Notes under the pieces: model-generated | The model's input: the letters and a program-made list of their open reading frames with translations, nothing else | Database searches by the model: none | What the model was told of the DNA's origin: nothing | Part shown: positions 35,901-43,432 of the stretch, piece by piece | Layout of the letters: each line of letters starts with the position of its first letter | Position numbering within the stretch: position 1 is the stretch's first letter | Program-made: the position numbers and the translations under genes | Assembly: GCA_009780065.1 (NCBI GenBank) | Contig: WRAS01000001.1 | Span: 98,521 to 162,520 of the forward strand | Reading direction: 5' to 3' | DNA: 64,000 nt | From: Bacillota bacterium | Lineage (GTDB): Bacteria > Bacillota > Clostridia > Christensenellales > UBA1242

Positions 35901-36442
35901 TGACTGGTACGGAACCCATCAAAGAAATGCAGGAAAGGGTAACTTGCCTCTATCGTTGCAAGGTGTGCGACCAGAGCCATGTCTTGGGCTTCTTGGACAC
36001 TGTTGGATGATAACATTGCAAAACCCGTCGAACGTGTGCTGTAAATATCGCTGTGATCGCCAAAGATACTTAATGCATGACTGGCAAGTGATCGCGCGGA
36101 AACATGAATAACACACGGCAACAATTCACCCACGATTTTGTACATATTCGGAATCATTAATAATAATCCCTGAGACGCCGTAAAAGTCGTGGACAACGCC
36201 CCTGCCGCCGCCAACCCATGCAATGCGCCCGCCGCACCCGCCTCGGATTGATATTGCACGACACGCGGTACGTTTCCAAATACATTGGGTTGCCCCTTTG
36301 CCATCCATGCATCACAATATTCCGCCATATCGGATGATGGTGTAATCGGATATATCGCCGCCGCCTCAGACAGGGCATATGCCACCGAACTGGCTGCCCA
36401 GTTTCCATTGATTGTCTTCATTTGTTTTTTATTATTTCCCAT
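32981..36442 (-). CDS. nifJ: Pyruvate:ferredoxin (flavodoxin) oxidoreductase
   Basis: This 1,153-residue single-chain PFOR oxidises pyruvate to acetyl-CoA and CO2 while reducing ferredoxin, the central step of anaerobic fermentation. All domains are present. The N-terminal pyrimidine domain has YPITPSSDMAEYCDAW, the gamma domain lies around residues 400-600, and two [4Fe-4S] clusters are given by CIQCNQCVAACPH and CTGCGVCVNVCPS. The TPP domain has CAGCGQTPYIKL, a third cysteine in ATGCTSIYGG, and MGGDGWAYDIGYGGLDHV. TEVYSNTGGQQSKATP is the family signature. A TAAAAT box ends 6 nt before the ATG at 36442, supporting that start over the internal MKTINGN. It stands alone on the minus strand. Confidence 0.96.
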   Translation of the reverse strand: MGNNKKQMKTINGNWAASSVAYALSEAAAIYPITPSSDMAEYCDAWMAKGQPNVFGNVPRVVQYQSEAGAAGALHGLAAAGALSTTFTASQGLLLMIPNMYKIVGELLPCVIHVSARSLASHALSIFGDHSDIYSTRSTGFAMLSSNSVQEAQDMALVAHLATIEASYPFLHFFDGFRTSHELNKVVSISDAAMLKLVNQKKLQEFRSRALNPLFPHQAGTAQNPDTYFQNREACNKHVAAIYDIVESYMTKVNKLVGKNYAPFEYVGDPNAKHVVIAMGSGCETIEETITKLNANGADYGLLKVRLYRPFNAAAFVAALPTSTQVITVLDRTKENGALGDPLYTDVCTALFESKITHIKTLAGRYGLSSKEFTPDIVATIYENMSTESPRTHFTVGINDDVTHTNLETKHFPELVESGGYVFYGLGSDGTVSATRNSVSIIGDNTNMYAQGYFVFDSKKSGSTTISHLRFGKDQIKSAYLVKNPSFVACHNQSFLNRFDMLGGIKDSGTFLLNTTYTKTELEKILPNNVKRILATKNINFYTINAYKIAHDLGLKFRINTIMQAAFFKLANVVPFKQAKEFMKAAAKASYGKKGEAVLQMNYDAIDSADSSIERFEIPGSWAQIEIAKEKKPSKDKYYNEFCHLVNTLRGDELPVSSFSPDGRVPTGTSQFEKRNIATTLPKWLHENCIQCNQCVAACPHATIRPHLLDNKQVQQAPKDFVTLNATGGFADKQYRLQLNQEDCTGCGVCVNVCPSKEKALKMVDFNQIDERKNYEFTKTIPYPDVNPTNIKNSQFLKPYFEFSGACAGCGQTPYIKLISQLFGKRMIIANATGCTSIYGGSSPVCPYTKDENGRGPSWANSLFEDTAEFGHGIRLAYDLRRDEVIKHVKTLADSGDDKAAKYLETLEDANENDVAIDELLAHLKTQRPTGAKEIIARADVLDKKSVWIMGGDGWAYDIGYGGLDHVIAQNEDVNILVLDTEVYSNTGGQQSKATPAGAIAKFAAGGKPTNKKDLGLIAMNYDNVYIAQIAIGANYAQTLNAIKEAEAHRGPSVLIAYATCINHGIDMSQSMKQMKDAVACGYWTMYRRSPEYGLKIDSKPPTEDFREFLMKETRYSSLLKVNPEAAERLFEEARLHAERQRKKLERNLPEQE

Positions 36443-36448
36443 ATGCCC

Positions 36449-36478
36449 ATTTTAATATAATTAAACACCATATGGCAA
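36449..36478 (-). promoter_or_regulatory. Promoter of PFOR (TTGCCA-18-TAAAAT), leaderless
   Basis: On the minus strand TTGCCA (36478-36473), an 18-nt spacer and TAAAAT (36454-36449) are followed by 6 nt (GGGCAT) and the ATG at 36442. Confidence 0.55.
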
Positions 36479-36511
36479 ACCAATTTGGGAGGGGGATGAT
36501 ACAAATAAAAT

Positions 36512-36539
36512 TTGACATGCATGAATAAATTGTTGCAAT
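36512..36539 (+). promoter_or_regulatory. Promoter of the small membrane-protein operon
   Basis: TTGACA (36512-36517), a 16-nt spacer and TGCAAT (36534-36539) precede the gene at 36555, which has its own Shine-Dalgarno (AGGGAG). The -10 box is imperfect. Confidence 0.4.
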
Positions 36540-36554
36540 AAAACAGGGAGTCAA

Positions 36555-37052
36555 ATGAAATCAAATAAAAAATTGAAGGTGCTTATTAGCATATGTACAA
36601 CAAAATTAGTTGCTATGTTAGGAATCATGTGGGTCATTTTCTTTGTGTTGAGTCTAAATTATTCATCAAGAATAGATTGGATTTTTGCGTTGTTAACAGT
36701 GCTTCTTCTTTTAGGATTTTTAGTCTTACTTGCTATTGTTTTGTATTTGGTAAAACAAAGAGAGGAAACAAAAGGAGAAAAAAATGAATCAAGCAAAAAA
36801 ATGAAAATTCTAACAATATTATGTGTTTCGTTGTTAACGATCTGGGTTGCAATTTTTATTGCACTTTTCTTAATGCACAGGCCAGAAGAACTACCGCCGT
36901 ATATGGGTACAGGTGGGCCTATGAATAATAGACCTTCTTGGGAAGAAATTTTAGTTTTATTGAGATTTTTCATACCAATCATCATTATTATACTTTTAAT
37001 GGTTATTACATTTTTGTTGATTAAAAAAAGAAAAATAAAAGGAAGAAAATAA
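36555..37052 (+). CDS. Four-helix membrane protein, unknown
   Basis: This 165-residue protein has four predicted membrane helices in two pairs: VAMLGIMWVIFFVLSL and FALLTVLLLLGFLVLLAIVLYLV, a basic cytoplasmic loop (KQREETKGEKNESSKKMK), then LTILCVSLLTIWVAIFIALFLM, a Pro/Gly-rich outer loop (RPEELPPYMGTGGPMNNRP), and LRFFIPIIIIILLMVITFLLI with a Lys-rich tail. I recognise no family. The ATG has AGGGAG 4 nt upstream. A small ORF begins 9 nt after its stop and a secreted protein follows, so this looks like the first gene of a small operon with ordinary ribosome binding sites, unlike the leaderless genes around it. Confidence 0.65.
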   Translation: MKSNKKLKVLISICTTKLVAMLGIMWVIFFVLSLNYSSRIDWIFALLTVLLLLGFLVLLAIVLYLVKQREETKGEKNESSKKMKILTILCVSLLTIWVAIFIALFLMHRPEELPPYMGTGGPMNNRPSWEEILVLLRFFIPIIIIILLMVITFLLIKKRKIKGRK

Positions 37053-37060
37053 GGAGACAA

Positions 37061-37301
37061 ATGGGTAATAAAAAAATGCGATGTTATCTATTTTGGTTTG
37101 CAACCCGACATAGCAGCGCGTCTTGAAACAAGACGCATAGGAATAAATAGGAGTATAGCAGAAACATCTATGTTACACATCCCACTTTCTGCTGATCAAG
37201 GTGAACATAAGTTATCTTTTAGTTTTTTCTTTTATTTAAACTTATCCAATGGGCAATTTCTAATAGTTCGGTCAAATATTGTTGTTTTAACGATAATTTA
37301 A
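37061..37301 (+). pseudogene. Small ORF apparently frameshifted at an A7 run
   Basis: An ATG at 37061 has a very good Shine-Dalgarno (AAGGAG, 4 nt away), but its frame reads MGNKKMRCYLFW... and stops after 21 codons (TGA at 37124). One frame over, the sequence is open until 37301 and reads CDVIYFGLQPDIAARLETRR...LNLSNGQFLIVRSN, which looks like real protein. The frames meet at the run of seven A at codons 4-6. Removing one A gives a continuous ~79-residue product starting MGNKKCDVIYFGLQ. It may be a broken gene, transcriptional slippage at the A tract, phase variation or a sequencing error. A perfect hairpin (GCGTCTTG-AAA-CAAGACGC, 37118-37136) covers the first stop codon. The product is unrecognised. 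Confidence 0.45.
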
Positions 37302-37315
37302 TTTAGGAGGAATCT

Positions 37316-37696
37316 ATGAAAAAACATTTAAGAAAACTGGCAATTTTTGCTTTGCTACTTGTCTTTGCATTAACACCATTTATCTTCTCGATTGGAAAAA
37401 GCGAAACACGAAATGTTTTAGCGAATACACGAAATTTAGTAATTGATTCGAATTGTATAGATTGCGAATGTATAGAATGTTTTTGTAAAGATTGTTGTGT
37501 AAATGATAATAACATCATTCGTGGTGGATATCACATTGATGATATACGACAAATAGTCGGTGTGCAATCATACATGCAACTACAACCACGTGAAATTGTG
37601 CGTATGCATACGATTGATGGCTATATAAAAACCTATGAAAACGCACTATCATTGGATGTTGTTGAATCTCGTTCTAATTTGTATCGTTGTACATAA
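37316..37696 (+). CDS. Secreted cysteine-cluster protein, N-terminal part (frameshifted?)
   Basis: This 126-residue ORF has a strong Shine-Dalgarno (TAGGAGGAA, 4 nt before the ATG) and a clear signal peptide (KKHLRKLAIFALLLVFALTPFIFSIG). After it comes a dense cysteine cluster, CIDCECIECFCKDCC, with eight Cys in 15 residues, then a domain starting GGYHIDDIRQIVGVQSYM. The frame ends at 37696 (LYRCT-stop), but a second frame stays open to 38012 and continues in the same style (NWGNDGSPNVAPFMGRVV). This suggests that the two parts were one protein of about 230 residues. The Cys cluster could bind metal or form disulfides outside the cell. No family is recognised. Confidence 0.6.
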   Translation: MKKHLRKLAIFALLLVFALTPFIFSIGKSETRNVLANTRNLVIDSNCIDCECIECFCKDCCVNDNNIIRGGYHIDDIRQIVGVQSYMQLQPREIVRMHTIDGYIKTYENALSLDVVESRSNLYRCT

Positions 37697-38012
37697 TTGG
37701 GGTAATGATGGCTCGCCAAATGTTGCGCCATTTATGGGGCGCGTTGTTGGATTGGTTCTGGATGCTTCGGTACATTCCAGTTTTGCTTTCCCAGATGCCA
37801 TATTGTTGGCGGGAACATTAACAGGTAGCCAACTGGATAACTTTGGTCGTGAATTCATGCAATGGGCAGGCAGGGTAGTGGGTAACAGCGAAACCTTTAG
37901 CGCGGATATAGAATCAAGGTTATACGAGATGATACAACGTGTCGAGCGTGAATGGATACAAAATACCAGTGATTTCTTGCAATGGTTGAATGCACAAGTG
38001 CTGCATTATTGA
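37635..38012 (+). CDS. Continuation of the 37316 protein in another frame
   Basis: This frame is open from before 37635 and ends at 38012. The part from about 37697 (NWGNDGSPNVAPFMGRVVGLVLDASVHSS...FLQWLNAQVLHY) looks protein-like: balanced composition and amphipathic helices near the end (SADIESRLYEMIQRVEREWIQ). The stretch before that (MKTHYHWMLLNLVLICIVV) is an out-of-frame reading of the 37316 gene. There is no Shine-Dalgarno at 37635, so independent translation is unlikely. A +1 shift near 37690 would join it to the upstream signal-peptide protein. There is no homopolymer at the junction, which makes a simple sequencing slip less likely than in the neighbouring ORF. Confidence 0.45.
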   Translation: MKTHYHWMLLNLVLICIVVHNWGNDGSPNVAPFMGRVVGLVLDASVHSSFAFPDAILLAGTLTGSQLDNFGREFMQWAGRVVGNSETFSADIESRLYEMIQRVEREWIQNTSDFLQWLNAQVLHY

Positions 38013-38075
38013 AACCTTGTTGCTTTAAAATAAAGACTTGCTATCTAATAAAGATGGTTGATTTGCAAATACTAA

Positions 38076-38105
38076 TTGACAATTCGGTTTTGGCTTTGAT
38101 AGAAT
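38076..38105 (+). promoter_or_regulatory. Promoter of the 1,568-residue surface protein
   Basis: TTGACA (38076-38081), an 18-nt spacer and TAGAAT (38100-38105) lie about 40 nt upstream of the start at 38147. A Shine-Dalgarno (AAGGAG) stands 12 nt before that ATG. Confidence 0.6.
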
Positions 38106-38146
38106 GGTGGATACGTATTGTTAAAAAGAAGGAGTAGGTGAATCAA

Positions 38147-41100
38147 ATGAAAAAGTTTACCGCACTTGTGATTGGTACATTGATTGCGATATCAGGTTTG
38201 TTTGCGATTATGTTAACACCATTTCATGCACCCAATTTTGTAAGGGCGAACCCAGGGGGTTTCGTACCGTTTTCTCTGTTTGATCATGAACTAAGAACCA
38301 ATATGAGAATCGAGAATCTTCCGCGTCGTACTGCAACGGTGGGCGAGGCTATTGGTTTGCCGACAACTACCGCAGATTTCTTGTTGGTCAGAACCAGCGG
38401 AGCCCGTGACTTTATCGTTGGATCCAGCAACGGTGTTTTCGGCGCAATACCAACCACATTTACATATGCGGGGAATTACGAATTCCGATTCTATAATGAA
38501 ATCACCGCATTAATGACCGAGGACATGTTGCTTGATCGTGCATATGCAACTTTTATTGCACCATTCCACACATACACAGTAACAGTTACCCAGAACGAGT
38601 TTTCATTCACACTTCCAGAGAACTGTGGCGAAAGATGGGAAAGAGTAACAAACACAGCAAACCCATACTATGTAATGAACCGTGTTAACTTTGCATCTGT
38701 TCCAACTGTTTCTGTTGCACATCTTCCAATTACATTGCCATTACCAACATCTTTTGTTGACAGAAACGGTAATGACCTTTTCCTTACACGAAGAACAATC
38801 GAAGGCAGATGGGAAGTCCCAAACCTTAGACTTCTTGAAAATTTATACCGTGACCAAATTACCGCAAACCAAGCGGCATACGATGCATTGGACACATTGG
38901 GTCGTCTTGACTGGTTAAAACAACGCGTCTTTGAAGATACAGTTGTTCGTTTTTATGGTAATGATGGTGAGATTAACAACGTGGCAGGCACATCCGGCGT
39001 ACCTCTTTCTGTTGCAGGTGTTACAAGCCCGCTTACAAGAACATTTATTCCGGAAATGGCATCTACATTGTACTATGCAGAATTTACATTCAACGCAAAT
39101 GGTCTTGGAATTGACGTAGGTTCATTCAGAACGCGTAATATTAACGTGGAAAATATTGGTGATGCTGACGCAGTTGCAAGGGCAAGAGGTTGGGAGGGTA
39201 CACCTGCAAACGACCAAATTCGTTTTGACTTTATGCCTTCTGTTCCATTTGCACCACCTGGTGTGCAACTTGGAGTCGAAGTTGAACTTCCACGTCCAAC
39301 TGTTAATGTTTCTACAGAAACAGACCGTGACAGCAACCGATACAGCCCAGTAAGATTCAACAGTACAGAAACAGCACCAAGTTTCACATTCATCGTTGCC
39401 GAAATTCTACGTGATGGCAGTCAAGAGTGGGAAACAGCAGTTGACATCGATGGTAACTATTTCGATTTCATCACAGACTTCCGTTTTACACCAACCGAAC
39501 TTGGTGAATACAGATTCTGGTACTTTACAACTACATTGCTTGGTGGTGGTTTCGATCACTCGCAACTTAGTGACGTTGTTGTGGCACAAAACGCGCAAGG
39601 TGTATGGGTCCACCCAAATAACGCCCCAGCAAGAGCGACCACTTTCATGAGATACATGCCATTTGGTAGGTTATTTGTGCGTAGCAACACAGTTGCCCCA
39701 CTTATTCAATGGACAGGTGAATTTAATTACACAACCGCAGGTAACGCAGTAACCAGACCAGACGTCGGAATCAGTTACGCTGGAAACACACCTATTAATT
39801 TCGAATCTGCACCGGATTATGCAAGATACCTTCCAGGTACAGGTGCAAACAGCAGAACACAAATCGCATCTACACAAATTGGTGTGGGTGACAGAAACGA
39901 AAACCGTCTTATTCTACCGGCTCTTCTTGGTCACACAAACAACCCAAACATGAGTTCACGTGACCTAACATACTCTGTAACTATCCGAAGAATTGTCGAG
40001 GGTCAACAACACCGTGACAGCGTCACATTCGCATCCAATATCGTTGCTCCAAGTGGTTCAAGTTTCTTCTATGACAACACAAGCCGTCTTGAAATTATAT
40101 TTAACGCGGGGGTAATTAGTTTCGTAAACGGTTACCAACGTGACACAAACGGAATGCCGACTGGCATACCTAATACTGGTGTTATTACGGCAGAACTTGC
40201 TCCAACTGGTTCAATTGAAACGCGTTACGACATAACTGTCTTCGCGCGTGACGAGCGCATCGGCGAGGGTGCAGGTATGGGTCTTCCAAGTGGTCAATTG
40301 TTCTACTCGTTCGTAGTTGTTCCAGTCAGCCAGTACAACATGGATGACGAAGTTCCAACATTCCCAAGTGGAATCTTGCTTCGCCAGACCGAGTACTACC
40401 AAGACGACACAATTTCTTTCCGTCAAGTAAACCCAAGTGACCAGTTCACAGACGACAGAAACATTGCAATTTCATATATTCTTTCATTCCCATTCAATGG
40501 TGGAACTGAATTTGCGGACATCACAGATTATGCAGAAATCGTGGGTGGATTCGTGGAACTTCCATTGGTTGCGGGTTCCAGTGACATTGCGGACTTGCTT
40601 CTTGAGGCACTTAATGATGCAGATGGGTTTCTTGAGGTAACATTGTTCGCGGTTGCAAGAAACTATTTCGCACTGAAAAACAATTTCCAGTTTGATGCAA
40701 CTGCATTAACTCAGGAATCTGGAATTGCATATGTAACCGCAAACTTTAGATTATACAGTTTACAGTTTGGTTATGCGGCTCTTATTCTTGCGGATTACAC
40801 AACAGGTGTACAAACAGAATGGGACGAACAAGAATGGGACGATGCGGTAGAAGATGCAAACCTTGCAAACCCAGAGGGCATCCAACAATACCACCGTGTA
40901 TACATTCCTGCATTCCACTTTATGTACGATACGCTTCCTGCAAATGCCCAAGATGGTATTGCAACTACAATCACATTCGAGATTGTTCAACCAATCAGCG
41001 GCAGAGTAATCAGCCCAACGCGTGGTTCATGGCAAGGTCTTTTGACAGATGACGAATCACGTGAAATATCTGGCCTTTCATTCGTGCCAAACGAAGTTGG

Positions 41101-42853
41101 TGCACACACACTTGTTGTTCGTGTAACAAACGCAGGTGGTAACATTTCTGTATTCAAAGCCACAATCCTTGTGTTCGGTGTACCACACTACAGCGTGGGA
41201 ATCATCGGTGGGGTAGAAAGCATGGTGGTAGGTCAGAACGTGTCTCTTCCAACAATTGTTATTACAATCGCAGGACGCGAATTCAGAACCAACAGCAGTA
41301 ATCAAGTTGTTACCGCAGCACCAATCACAGTGGGCTTGGTAACATTCCCAGCAGGCACAGTTGTAGGTAACTATAGCATTTGGGGTGAAAGCCAAGGTGG
41401 TCAGCCGGTTACGCATAACAACAACCGATTTACACCAACTGAAGCCGGTACGTTCTCGTTTGAATTTGACATTAACATTAACATGGTAACACTCGCGTCT
41501 CTTGTACAAGGTGTTAATCCAGCCCGTGCAATCAACCCAACCGTTACGCACAGAATCGTGGTATCTCAACTTAGAGACGGTGATGTTGCGGTGGTTCTTG
41601 ATGGTTCAAGATACTTGTCATTGTTTGCAGACCTTCGTGATAACGCACTTGTTGGTTCAATTATTGACTCTGATGGTAACGTGATACCAACACCACCATC
41701 TGGTGCAATTCCTCCAACAGGCAGAATTATTACCGCAGATAACCTTCTTACACAATTTACTCCTGTGGGTGGTTCAGTTGGTGGAGAATTCCCACTCAGT
41801 GACGCACAACTAGAGCGTGGTTTGAGACAACTTACAGACAGTGCAAATGCACCAATCGGTGAATGGGAATATGGTATTATCCTTCTTCCTGACTTCTTTG
41901 CGGAAATGAGAAACGGTCTTGGTGCCCCAGAAGGTTTCAGCGCAAATGTAACACAAAACATTACTGTTCAAGGTCCGCGTGCCCGTGATGGGGAATACCT
42001 TCTTGACACAAGAGAAGATGATGAATCACGTTTCGTAACACTTCCATCTGGTCAAAGACTATTCTACTTTCAACCACAAGGACGTTTGGATGGAAATGAT
42101 CTTACAAACGCAGATCCATCACTTCGTGCGCAACCTATTAACCGTGATGTCCGTGTAGATGGTATTTACATTATTACTTACACAGTAACGTTCCAAAACG
42201 TTACGGCAACACTTGAATTCCGTATTTCTATCGGGGATGTTGCTGAACCTATCTTTGGGTTCCACACAGGTATTGCCGGTCTTTACGAAGATGACATCTT
42301 CAACACAACTTATGTGCTGAATGAAAACGACCTGTTTATCCTAGACACAAACATTATTCGTGTTGACCCTAACGGTGGTAAGACAGACTTCTCACACTTC
42401 TATGTTGCATCTAATATTACAATCGAATTCATCCGTCCTACAGACAACTCGACAGTTCCAGTTGGAAGTGGCACATACGATGTTCACAGGTTGCATGCAA
42501 CTGATGATGATATCAGAAATGACCAAATTGCTGCGCAACGTGGTTTTGACGGACGTCAAGAATACAGAATTCGTTTCAACGAAGCAGGTAACTGGAGAAT
42601 TAATTTCCACATCGAATCCGAAGCAGGCGTTCCAGCCTTCATGACAAGAACGATTCGTGTTGAAATGGCAACACCAGATACACCGGTTTCACCAGAACAG
42701 ATATGGGGTATTATTCTTATAATCTTCTCTATTGGATTGTTTATTGGTATTGTTGCTTACTTTGTAATTTCTGGACGTAACATAAAGTTCGCTGGACAAA
42801 CATCAAAAGCAAAAGGTGCTTCTGCTCCAAAAGAAAAGCCAGACGAAGTATAA
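38147..42853 (+). CDS. Large surface protein with signal peptide and C-terminal anchor
   Basis: This 1,568-residue exported protein has a signal peptide (MKKFTALVIGTLIAISGLFAIMLTPFHA). A long ectodomain rich in Thr, Asn and Pro follows, with repeated strand-rich units carrying phrases such as FTPTELGEYRFWYF, LSFVPNEVGAHTLVVRVT, RFTPTEAGTFSFEF and IRFNEAGNWRINF. The shared pattern F.P.E.G.y.f.v is the last strand of Ig-like/cadherin-like domains, so a chain of such modules is likely. The C-terminus is a membrane helix (IWGIILIIFSIGLFIGIVAYFVI) and a Lys/Pro-rich cytoplasmic tail, without LPXTG. The ORF track starts at a GTG at 38138; I use the ATG at 38147, which is better spaced from AAGGAG. 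It has its own promoter and a strong terminator. Confidence 0.8.
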   Translation: MKKFTALVIGTLIAISGLFAIMLTPFHAPNFVRANPGGFVPFSLFDHELRTNMRIENLPRRTATVGEAIGLPTTTADFLLVRTSGARDFIVGSSNGVFGAIPTTFTYAGNYEFRFYNEITALMTEDMLLDRAYATFIAPFHTYTVTVTQNEFSFTLPENCGERWERVTNTANPYYVMNRVNFASVPTVSVAHLPITLPLPTSFVDRNGNDLFLTRRTIEGRWEVPNLRLLENLYRDQITANQAAYDALDTLGRLDWLKQRVFEDTVVRFYGNDGEINNVAGTSGVPLSVAGVTSPLTRTFIPEMASTLYYAEFTFNANGLGIDVGSFRTRNINVENIGDADAVARARGWEGTPANDQIRFDFMPSVPFAPPGVQLGVEVELPRPTVNVSTETDRDSNRYSPVRFNSTETAPSFTFIVAEILRDGSQEWETAVDIDGNYFDFITDFRFTPTELGEYRFWYFTTTLLGGGFDHSQLSDVVVAQNAQGVWVHPNNAPARATTFMRYMPFGRLFVRSNTVAPLIQWTGEFNYTTAGNAVTRPDVGISYAGNTPINFESAPDYARYLPGTGANSRTQIASTQIGVGDRNENRLILPALLGHTNNPNMSSRDLTYSVTIRRIVEGQQHRDSVTFASNIVAPSGSSFFYDNTSRLEIIFNAGVISFVNGYQRDTNGMPTGIPNTGVITAELAPTGSIETRYDITVFARDERIGEGAGMGLPSGQLFYSFVVVPVSQYNMDDEVPTFPSGILLRQTEYYQDDTISFRQVNPSDQFTDDRNIAISYILSFPFNGGTEFADITDYAEIVGGFVELPLVAGSSDIADLLLEALNDADGFLEVTLFAVARNYFALKNNFQFDATALTQESGIAYVTANFRLYSLQFGYAALILADYTTGVQTEWDEQEWDDAVEDANLANPEGIQQYHRVYIPAFHFMYDTLPANAQDGIATTITFEIVQPISGRVISPTRGSWQGLLTDDESREISGLSFVPNEVGAHTLVVRVTNAGGNISVFKATILVFGVPHYSVGIIGGVESMVVGQNVSLPTIVITIAGREFRTNSSNQVVTAAPITVGLVTFPAGTVVGNYSIWGESQGGQPVTHNNNRFTPTEAGTFSFEFDININMVTLASLVQGVNPARAINPTVTHRIVVSQLRDGDVAVVLDGSRYLSLFADLRDNALVGSIIDSDGNVIPTPPSGAIPPTGRIITADNLLTQFTPVGGSVGGEFPLSDAQLERGLRQLTDSANAPIGEWEYGIILLPDFFAEMRNGLGAPEGFSANVTQNITVQGPRARDGEYLLDTREDDESRFVTLPSGQRLFYFQPQGRLDGNDLTNADPSLRAQPINRDVRVDGIYIITYTVTFQNVTATLEFRISIGDVAEPIFGFHTGIAGLYEDDIFNTTYVLNENDLFILDTNIIRVDPNGGKTDFSHFYVASNITIEFIRPTDNSTVPVGSGTYDVHRLHATDDDIRNDQIAAQRGFDGRQEYRIRFNEAGNWRINFHIESEAGVPAFMTRTIRVEMATPDTPVSPEQIWGIILIIFSIGLFIGIVAYFVISGRNIKFAGQTSKAKGASAPKEKPDEV

Positions 42854-42860
42854 TTGATTA

Positions 42861-42892
42861 ACAAAAAAAGACGCAAGCGCGTCTTTTTTTGT
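42861..42892 (+). terminator. Strong Rho-independent terminator
   Basis: ACAAAAAAAGACGC-AAGC-GCGTCTTTTTTTGT is a perfect 14-bp inverted repeat with a 4-nt loop and a T7 tract, 8 nt after the surface-protein stop. It is A/T-flanked on both sides and could act in either direction. Confidence 0.9.
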
Positions 42893-42920
42893 TGTGTAAA
42901 TATGTCAAATGATATATACT
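42892..42920 (+). promoter_or_regulatory. Promoter TTGTGT-17-TATACT before a 36-codon ORF
   Basis: TTGTGT (42892-42897), a 17-nt spacer and TATACT (42915-42920) are followed by 6 nt (ATTGCT) and an ATG at 42927. The spacing matches the leaderless genes and points to the short ORF as the first translated unit. Confidence 0.55.
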
Positions 42921-42926
42921 ATTGCT

Positions 42927-43037
42927 ATGTCTAGGAATTATTGTAAGATAATTCTAATAAATGGCAAAGCAAAAATAGCCAAAGAAATGTCGCAGAGTCC
43001 GAAAGGAAGCGGCCGAAGGATGCATTTTTATGCTTGA
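42927..43037 (+). CDS. 36-codon leaderless ORF overlapping the next gene
   Basis: This short ORF (MSRNYCKIILINGKAKIAKE...GSGRRMHFYA) is missing from the ORF track. It begins 6 nt after a TATACT -10 box and ends with a TGA that overlaps the first codons of the gene at 43030 by 8 bp. The product is very basic (nine Lys/Arg) with no recognised domain. The overlap suggests translational coupling: ribosomes ending here would reinitiate at the ATG at 43030, which also has a weak GAAGGA. It may be a leader peptide or a genuine small basic protein. The promoter spacing is the main evidence; coding is otherwise unproven. Confidence 0.42.
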   Translation: MSRNYCKIILINGKAKIAKEMSQSPKGSGRRMHFYA

Positions 43038-43404
43038 TAAAAGAACACGGCGCATGTTGGAAATCATCCTGAAAATATGTGGTGAGGATGGTTCATATAA
43101 AATTATTGAAATCAGCGATCTGCAAAAAGGCATGTTGCCAAAGTATCGTGTTGATTCAGAATTGTTGGCGCAGATGATAAAGTTCTTGGCGGCTGCTGAC
43201 CTCATAGACATTAAATACAGTGACGAAAATGTTTATTGCATTGCAATATTACCAAAAGGCAGAATTTATGAGGAGCAAAATCAAGAAAAAAAACACAACA
43301 AGGTTATAACCCGCGGAATGGCGTTCTTTATAATATTCGGAAGTTTTCTTGCTGCAATTATAGGCGCGGCAGTTGCGGGGGTAGTGCTGGCTTGGTTGGG
43401 ATAG
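43030..43404 (+). CDS. Winged-helix-like protein with C-terminal membrane helix
   Basis: In this 124-residue protein the first ~85 residues form a helix-helix-helix-strand-strand pattern (RRMLEIILKICGEDGSYKII..., LLAQMIKFLAAADLIDIKYSDENVYCIAILPKGRIYEEQ), typical of a winged-helix domain of the PadR/MarR type. A basic linker (NQEKKHNKVITR) and one membrane helix (GMAFFIIFGSFLAAIIGAAVAGVVLAWL) complete it. It is paralogous in plan to the next gene. A DNA-binding-like domain held at the membrane is unusual; protein-protein contact rather than DNA binding is also possible. It leads an apparent operon with the paralogue, uvrB and probably uvrA. Confidence 0.65.
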   Translation: MLDKRTRRMLEIILKICGEDGSYKIIEISDLQKGMLPKYRVDSELLAQMIKFLAAADLIDIKYSDENVYCIAILPKGRIYEEQNQEKKHNKVITRGMAFFIIFGSFLAAIIGAAVAGVVLAWLG

Positions 43405-43432
43405 TTTTCAAAATAGGTATGGGGTGATTAAG

